Of a DNA stretch of 7,332 bases, positions 6,611 to 7,332 are shown piece after piece. The position numbers were made by a program, and so were the translations under genes. The notes beneath the pieces were generated by a model, which ran no database searches, was not told the DNA's origin, and saw nothing but the letters and a program-made list of their open reading frames with translations. This DNA is from Candidatus Ectomicrobium neotermitis (GTDB lineage: Bacteria; Elusimicrobiota; Endomicrobiia; Endomicrobiales; Endomicrobiaceae): the NCBI GenBank assembly GCA_031283745.1, contig JAITBH010000001.1, forward strand, positions 1 to 7,332, written 5' to 3'. Position 1 is the first letter of the stretch, and each line of letters starts with the position of its first letter.

Positions 6611-6618
6611 CCTCCTTT
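6611..6618 (-). promoter_or_regulatory. Ribosome binding site of the SDR gene
   Basis: AAAGGAGG on the minus strand, 5 nt before the ATG at 6603-6605, in the 28-nt gap after the zinc dehydrogenase stop. It is a near-perfect anti-SD match and confirms the start. Confidence 0.85.
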
Positions 6619-6633
6619 GTAAGTTATTGATTA

Positions 6634-7332
6634 CTAAAAGAACTTCAAAAGCCCTTTTCTTATTTTAGTTGGATCCTCATCTATCGTGTCAAAAGCTTTC
6701 TGAATGTCTACAAAATCCCAGATATTTGTAACCAAGCCGTCGCCTTGCAACTTCTTGGCCTCCATCAATCTGATGACATTTTCAAATTGATAGGACTGCA
6801 ATCTCGAACCTGCGATGGTCAATTGCTTTTTGGTGATAGGCAAGCCTGGAATTTGAGCTGGAGCAGCCCCGAAGCTCAGGTTGACGAAAGTTCCTGCAAC
6901 CGAGAGAATATCCAACCCAACCTCAAGCATCTTAGGTATACAAACCGCATCGATGACTTTGTTTGCACCCTCGCCTTTTGTCCACTCATTGACTGCGTCC
7001 TCTAATTTAACTTTCGAGGTGTTGACGATGACATCTGCACCGTTCTTTTTTGCATATTCCAACTTATCGTCGACAAGGTCGGTTATCATAACCGTTGCAC
7101 CTTTAATTTTTGCAAGCTTCAAAATTGATATCCCGATAGGGCCAGCACCAAAAACTACCACTCTATCTCCAGCACCGACATTGCCCCTCAAAGTGGCATT
7201 TGCACCAATTGTAAAAGGCTCAGTCAAAATGGCTTCTTCCCAAGCCAAGTTTTTGTTGAGTTTGTGGATTTGTTTTTGAGGAAGAGTAAAGTATTCCCTC
7301 ATACCTCCATCTTGCTGAACGCCGAAAACGAG
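6634..7332 (-). CDS. Zinc-type alcohol/polyol dehydrogenase (MDR family), C-terminal part; 5' end outside window
   Basis: The visible 232 residues continue in frame to the window edge, so the internal ATG at 7300-7302 is not the true start. The first residues GVQQDGGMREYFTLP (4-18 of the fragment) are the end of the catalytic domain of sorbitol-dehydrogenase-like enzymes. TEPFTIGANA (37-46) resembles the EPFTIAAN motif of RspB and L-galactonate/L-gulonate 5-dehydrogenases. The Rossmann fold has GAGPIG (62-67) and an acidic residue Asp85 at the end of the second strand, which favours NAD+ over NADP+. The zinc-binding N-terminal half is missing from view. The neighbouring SDR and the nearby kduI suggest oxidation of a hexonate to a keto-hexonate in uronate breakdown, but the substrate is inferred. 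It ends with TAG, 28 nt before the SDR start, probably in one operon. Confidence 0.92.
   Translation of the reverse strand, partial: LVFGVQQDGGMREYFTLPQKQIHKLNKNLAWEEAILTEPFTIGANATLRGNVGAGDRVVVFGAGPIGISILKLAKIKGATVMITDLVDDKLEYAKKNGADVIVNTSKVKLEDAVNEWTKGEGANKVIDAVCIPKMLEVGLDILSVAGTFVNLSFGAAPAQIPGLPITKKQLTIAGSRLQSYQFENVIRLMEAKKLQGDGLVTNIWDFVDIQKAFDTIDEDPTKIRKGLLKFF

Noticed and set aside
6881..7279. Plus-strand open frame of 132 codons opposite the zinc dehydrogenase
   Set aside because: It is the longest antisense frame, but the minus strand clearly encodes a conserved Rossmann fold here and the plus-strand product shows no family motif.
1..7332. A new defence, mobile or regulatory system
   Set aside because: Every open stretch belongs to a recognisable metabolic, export or DNA/RNA-maintenance gene. 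The only gene-free gaps are under 100 bp and are explained by terminators and ribosome sites.

Overview
All eight genes in this window lie on the minus strand, so they are transcribed from high to low coordinates. It is a tightly packed bacterial chromosome segment with no mobile element, CRISPR array, rRNA or tRNA that I can recognise. The DNA leans AT-rich and the proteins are rich in Lys, Ile and Phe. The organism is a bacterium: it has NAD-dependent LigA, PriA, a membrane-anchored S26 signal peptidase I and Shine-Dalgarno sites of the AAGGAGG type. The sequence alone does not fix the phylum. The uronate genes look like those of polysaccharide-using anaerobes such as Bacteroidetes, while the signal peptidase and the divergent RluA-type protein do not look bacteroidetal. 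Elusimicrobiota or a PVC-group lineage are guesses at low confidence.

Reading in the direction of transcription, the first block (7332 to about 5749) holds the C-terminal part of a zinc-type sugar/polyol dehydrogenase and then an SDR oxidoreductase of the gluconate/2-keto-3-deoxygluconate dehydrogenase type. It closes with a hairpin plus a U-rich tail. The second block (5735 to about 4067) holds signal peptidase I (lepB) followed after 12 nt by kduI, and ends in a strong intrinsic terminator. The third block (4051 to 1) is a compact four-gene operon: hisB, ligA, a divergent RluA-family pseudouridine synthase, and the start of priA. Its junctions overlap by 4 and 11 nt and then leave a 5-nt gap. 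priA runs off the window edge.

The dehydrogenase, the SDR and KduI together suggest breakdown of hexuronates (from pectin, glycosaminoglycan or similar polymers) toward 2-keto-3-deoxygluconate. KduI isomerises the unsaturated-uronate-derived ketose, the SDR acts as the KduD-like step, and the zinc dehydrogenase would interconvert a hexonate and a keto-hexonate. A housekeeping signal peptidase sits between these catabolic genes. The hisB-ligA-rluA-priA block is housekeeping: one histidine biosynthesis step, DNA joining, RNA modification and replication restart.

I did not find a convincing new defence, mobile or regulatory system. The points most worth checking are the altered active-site motifs of the RluA-like protein, the unusual gene mixtures, and the terminator that leaves no room for an ordinary promoter in front of hisB.
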